A DNA stretch of 64,000 nt from UBA7672 sp963738625 (GTDB lineage: Bacteria > Pseudomonadota > Alphaproteobacteria > Caulobacterales > Hyphomonadaceae), in the NCBI GenBank assembly GCA_963738625.1, contig CAVTXH010000002.1, positions 744,001 to 808,000 of the forward strand, given 5' to 3'. The notes below the pieces were generated by a model, which worked only from the letters and a program-made list of their open reading frames with translations, searched no databases and had not been told where the DNA came from. Within the stretch, counting starts at the first letter, position 1; every line of letters starts with the position of its first letter. Both the position numbers and the translations under genes were made by a program. Positions 61,001-64,000 of the stretch are shown in pieces.

Positions 61001-61849
61001 ATGACAGGCGACAATTCAGAGCAGTTTGCAGAGTGGAATGGCGCGGTAGGCGAGCGCTGGGCGGCAATGCAGGCGGAGTTGGACGCCCTGATCGCGCCGT
61101 TCGGCGAGGACGGGCTGAAGGCCGCCGCGGCCCGGCCCGGCGAACGGGTAATCGACGTCGGATGCGGATGTGGGGACACCTCCCTGGCCCTGGCGCGCAC
61201 GGTGGGCGCTGGCGGACAGGTGACCGGGATCGACATTTCCAAGGTGATGCTGGATGTCGCCCGGCGCAGGGCGGACGAGGCCGGGCTGGCGCAGCTTGGT
61301 TTCGAGCAGGCGGACGCTTCCAACGGGGCGCTGCCGCGAGGCGCCGACCTCATCTTTTCGCGCTTTGGCGTGATGTTCTTTGCTGCCCCCGTGCCGGCCT
61401 TTGCGCATATGCGCGGGGCCCTGAAGGACAGCGGGCGGCTCGCTTTCGTCTGCTGGCAGGCCGCCCGGGACAATCCGTGGGCGTCCGTGCCGGTCATCGC
61501 CGGACGGCAGGCGCTCGGGCTGACGCAACAAAGCCAGGACCCGCATGCGCCGGGACCGTTCGCCTTCGCCGACGAGACGCGCGTACGGGCGATCCTGCTG
61601 GAAGCCGATTTCAAGGATGTCGAGGCCGCGCCCGGCGAACACCCCATGATGCTGGGCAGCTCGGCGCGTTCTGCGGCGGAAGCAGCCGTGCGGATGGGAC
61701 CAGTCTCGCGTGTCGTGCGAGAGGCGGGGCCGGAATCCGCGCCCAGAATCATCGACGCGATCGAAAAGGTGCTGGAACCGCTGGCGGCGCGGGATGGCAG
61801 CATCGCCCTTCCCGGCCGGACCTGGATTGTGACGGCGAAAGCCGGATAG
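61001..61849 (+). CDS. class I SAM-dependent methyltransferase
   Basis: 282 residues. SAM-binding motif RVIDVGCGCGDTSLALAR, then VTGIDISKVMLDVARRRADE and QADASNGALPRGADLIFSRF, which is the usual UbiE-like layout. The second half is helical with GRLAFVCWQAARDNPWASVP. The N-terminus NSEQFAEWNGAVGERWAAM is typical of alphaproteobacterial homologues. Substrate unknown. Divergent from ndk with 179 bp between starts. No frame problems. Confidence 0.85.
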   Translation: MTGDNSEQFAEWNGAVGERWAAMQAELDALIAPFGEDGLKAAAARPGERVIDVGCGCGDTSLALARTVGAGGQVTGIDISKVMLDVARRRADEAGLAQLGFEQADASNGALPRGADLIFSRFGVMFFAAPVPAFAHMRGALKDSGRLAFVCWQAARDNPWASVPVIAGRQALGLTQQSQDPHAPGPFAFADETRVRAILLEADFKDVEAAPGEHPMMLGSSARSAAEAAVRMGPVSRVVREAGPESAPRIIDAIEKVLEPLAARDGSIALPGRTWIVTAKAG

Positions 61850-62024
61850 GTCCGGCAGCCAGGTGGTCTGTGCTTCCAGGGACACAGAATTCCGTAGCGT
61901 TATCCGGACCGGAAAATTATGTTATCGGCGCCTTTATTCGGACGGCGACGCTGACTATCTGAGGCCCATCAGAAGACCGGGCAATTGAGCCTGGCCAATA
62001 AAAAGAAAAGAACGAGCCGCTCCC

Positions 62025-62159
62025 ATGCTCGCAAAACGCGCCATCATTGCCGCTTTCGCGGTAATCGTCGTCATTGCCGCTCCCTTCGCCTTCCCAGGCC
62101 AGAGCGACCTGTTCGCGGACACGCCCCCCGGTCTTTTGACCCAGGTCGCCGCGAACTGA
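62025..62159 (+). CDS. 44-residue small membrane or secreted peptide
   Basis: Reading frame ATG 62025 to TGA 62159. The sequence is MLAKRAIIAAFAVIVVIAAP then FAFPGQSDLFADTPPGLLTQ and VAAN: a basic start, a hydrophobic segment and a short polar tail, as in small single-pass or secreted proteins. GAGC upstream is a weak ribosome site. Coding is plausible but unproven. A terminator-like hairpin follows at 62184. Confidence 0.4.
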   Translation: MLAKRAIIAAFAVIVVIAAPFAFPGQSDLFADTPPGLLTQVAAN

Positions 62160-62183
62160 CGTAATCCCTCCCCGATAGAGCAC

Positions 62184-62212
62184 GCCCGCCCCTGCGGATC
62201 GCAGCGGCGGGC
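62184..62212. terminator. hairpin between convergent genes
   Basis: GCCCGCC-C-CTGCG, loop GAT, CGCAG-C-GGCGGGC: a 12-bp stem with one C-C mismatch. It sits between the 44-residue ORF and the stop of the minus-strand hydrolase; there is no T-run. Confidence 0.5.
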
Positions 62213-62269
62213 GCCTGCCCGCGCCGCACGTCGGGCAGGCCGCCGGTCCCGTCGTCTGTCTGTGCCAGC

Positions 62270-63208
62270 CTACTTCTTCAGGTGAGACTCAAACCAGGCG
62301 ACCATCATATTCATCGCTTCGATGGCATAGGCATCGGTTTTCGCCGGATCGCCTTTGACATAGAAGTCGTGATCCGCATCCGGGAAGATTTTGAGCTCGC
62401 TTTCGACCCCTGCCTTGTCGAGCGCGGCGTGCATGGTCTCGGACTGCGAGACTGGAACGCCCCTGTCCGCCCCGCCTGAAATTATCAGAGTCGGCGGATC
62501 GCGAGCATCGACGAAGTGAATCGGCGAGATGGATGCGCGAAGGCTGTCGTCGAAATCGATTGCGCCGGATTTGGCGCGGCTGCCCAGAAGCGTGTCAAGA
62601 TCGGTGGGCGGGAAATAGGCGACGACGGCGCGAACACGATTGCCTGACCGCTCCAGCGGATTTGTCGCAGCCGGATCGCCGTCATCGGCCATCAGGCCGG
62701 CGACCAGCGAGAGATGCCCGCCTGCACTCGCGCCCCACACGCCTACGCGAGCGGGATCGGCGCCATAGTCAGCCGCGTGCAGTTTGATGTGACGCAGGCC
62801 AAGGCGGATATCGGTGACGGCGTCCGGCACTGTGAAGCGCGGCGCGGATGAGTGGTAAAGCGCGACGACGGTGAAGCCCTTATCGATGAGCCACTGATAC
62901 CGCGCCTGCCGCTCCTCCGGCGGCCCCCACGACGACCGCCAGCCGGCGGACACCATGTTCACCACCAGCGCGCCAATGGGTTTCGACGGCTTGAAGACGT
63001 CATAGGTGAGCGCCATGCCGTCGCGATGGCCGTAGATGACGTCACGGACGTAGGTGGCCGTCTTCAGCTCGGCGGGCGTAGGCAGGCCAAGAGCCTTGCG
63101 GGGATAACCGCTGAGCGGGGGGCCCGGATCGGCGCCGGGTTGCGGCGTCTGGGCCAGCGCCGATGCGCCTAGCATCAGCATCGCGGCGACAAACAACAAA
63201 ACCTTCAT
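62270..63208 (-). CDS. secreted alpha/beta hydrolase, BD-FAE/carboxylesterase-like
   Basis: 312 residues from ATG 63208 with a signal peptide (LLFVAAMLMLGASALAQ). Catalytic elements of an exported hydrolase of the alpha/beta-hydrolase 3 type: VVNMVSAGWRSSWG near the oxyanion hole, VWGASAGGHLSLVAG with the nucleophile Ser, IISGGADRGVPVSQSE with the Asp, and FPDADHDFYVKGDP with His. Substrate not known; possibly short esters in the periplasm. The longer open frame upstream to 63499 has no similarity and overlaps the next gene. Confidence 0.85.
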   Translation of the reverse strand: MKVLLFVAAMLMLGASALAQTPQPGADPGPPLSGYPRKALGLPTPAELKTATYVRDVIYGHRDGMALTYDVFKPSKPIGALVVNMVSAGWRSSWGPPEERQARYQWLIDKGFTVVALYHSSAPRFTVPDAVTDIRLGLRHIKLHAADYGADPARVGVWGASAGGHLSLVAGLMADDGDPAATNPLERSGNRVRAVVAYFPPTDLDTLLGSRAKSGAIDFDDSLRASISPIHFVDARDPPTLIISGGADRGVPVSQSETMHAALDKAGVESELKIFPDADHDFYVKGDPAKTDAYAIEAMNMMVAWFESHLKK

Positions 63209-63227
63209 CCCGTCCCTCCCCAACGCG

Positions 63228-64000
63228 TTACGCCGTTTCCTCGAACAGTTCGCGGCCGATAAGCCAGCGCCTGATCTCGCTGGTGCCGGCGCCGATTTCG
63301 TAAAGCTTGGCGTCGCGCAGCAATCGGCCGGTCGGGTATTCGTTGATGTAGCCGTTGCCGCCGAGGATCTGGATGGCGTCAAGGGCAAGCTGCGTCGCCG
63401 TCTCGGCGGCGAAGAGGATGGCGCCGGCGGCGTCTTTCCGTGCGGTGCGGCCAGCGTCGCAGGCCTTGGCGACGGCATACACATAGGCCTTGGCGGCATT
63501 CATCTTCACGTACATGTCGGCGAGCTTGCCCTGGATGAGCTGGAATTCGCCGATCGATTTGCCGAACTGCTTGCGGTCGCGGACATAGGGCAGCACAACA
63601 TCAAGGCAGGCCTGCGCGATGCCGGTGGAGCCGGCGGCCAGCACCGAGCGCTCATAGTCGAGCCCTGACATCAGCACTTCAACGCCGCCATTGAGCGGGC
63701 CGATGACGTTTTCTTCCGGCACTTCGCAATCCTGGAAGACGAGTTCGCCGGTTTCCGAGCCGCGCATGCCGAGCTTGTCGAGCTTCTGTGCGACCGAGAA
63801 GCCCTTGAAGCCTTTCTCAATGATGAAGGCGGAGATGCCGCGCGAATTCTTGTCGGGCGCAGTCTTGGCGTAGACGATCAGCGTATCCGCCGACGGACCG
63901 TTGGTAATCCACATCTTCGAGCCGTTGAGGATGTAGCGGTCGCCCTTCTTCTCAGCTTTCAGCTTCATCGATACGACGTCCGAACCCGCGCCGGTTTCTG
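63228..64000 (-). CDS. ivd: isovaleryl-CoA dehydrogenase, C-terminal part
   Basis: FAD-dependent acyl-CoA dehydrogenase of leucine breakdown. The frame is open to the window edge (internal ATG 63968), so about 140 N-terminal residues are missing. The visible part shows WITNGPSADTLIVYAKT, KLGMRGSETGELVFQDCEVP, SGLDYERSVLAAGSTGIAQA with the catalytic Glu at the isovaleryl-type position, and the ending GGNGYINEYPTGRLLRDAKL then YEIGAGTSEIRRWLIGR. In this subfamily the helix Glu is the base, instead of the later Glu of medium-chain enzymes. Partner genes (mcc, liu) must lie outside the window. Confidence 0.92.
   Translation of the reverse strand, partial: ETGAGSDVVSMKLKAEKKGDRYILNGSKMWITNGPSADTLIVYAKTAPDKNSRGISAFIIEKGFKGFSVAQKLDKLGMRGSETGELVFQDCEVPEENVIGPLNGGVEVLMSGLDYERSVLAAGSTGIAQACLDVVLPYVRDRKQFGKSIGEFQLIQGKLADMYVKMNAAKAYVYAVAKACDAGRTARKDAAGAILFAAETATQLALDAIQILGGNGYINEYPTGRLLRDAKLYEIGAGTSEIRRWLIGRELFEETA

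Overview
GC-rich, gene-dense alphaproteobacterial chromosome. The best fit is the Caulobacterales/Hyphomonadaceae group. Pointers are an RNase E ending in a GWW motif, HdaA next to polyphosphate kinase, an M23 peptidase-bactofilin pair like that of stalked/budding alphaproteobacteria, a GAAC-N7-GAAC LexA-type box, NDUFA12-MlaD-DUF2155 synteny and an orphan ParA. Nearly everything is core metabolism or cell-envelope biology. There is no prophage, insertion sequence, CRISPR array, rRNA or recognisable tRNA.

Layout. 0-5.6 kb: amidase tail, RhlE-type helicase, diguanylate cyclase, broken O-methyltransferase, TfoX-like protein and a LexA-box-flanked nuclease-fold protein. 5.7-15.1 kb: suf iron-sulfur operon on the minus strand (iscR-like, cysteine desulfurase, sufB, four unrelated genes, sufC, sufD, sufS, sufT, sufA). 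15.3-24.2 kb: hydrolase, thioesterase, tyrS, a giant AsmA-like protein, peroxiredoxin, M23 peptidase and bactofilin. 24.3-31.1 kb: prfB with its programmed frameshift, PBP1A, AmiC-type amidase, lipoprotein and a VapBC-like module. 31.5-41.6 kb: RNase E, M48 protease, DsbA-like protein, thiG/thiS, aroQ-accB-accC-aat, DUF2155, MlaD, NDUFA12. 41.7-47.1 kb: membrane protein, a catalytically incomplete class II ribonucleotide-reductase paralogue and a ParA-like ATPase. 47.3-57.9 kb: aspS, rnd, ppx, ppk1, hdaA, DUF2066, purM, purN. 57.9-64 kb: palindromic repeat, a strongly structured RNA-like segment, a small protein, enoyl-CoA hydratase, acetyltransferase, ndk, methyltransferase, hydrolase and isovaleryl-CoA dehydrogenase (cut by the window end).

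Sequence quality matters here. Several conserved genes (sufC, sufD, sufS, bactofilin, hdaA, the O-methyltransferase and probably the ParA gene) are each broken by a small indel, mostly in a short homopolymer, while the protein on both sides stays intact. The simplest reading is uncorrected sequencing indels; prfB is different, because its frame change is the conserved programmed site.

Most interesting non-routine items: the roughly 480-nt multi-hairpin region at 58.28-58.76 kb, the NrdJ-derived protein beside the ParA gene, the cysteine-free IscR-like regulator, the LexA-type box between tfoX and a nuclease-fold gene that has lost catalytic positions, and three different palindromic intergenic elements.
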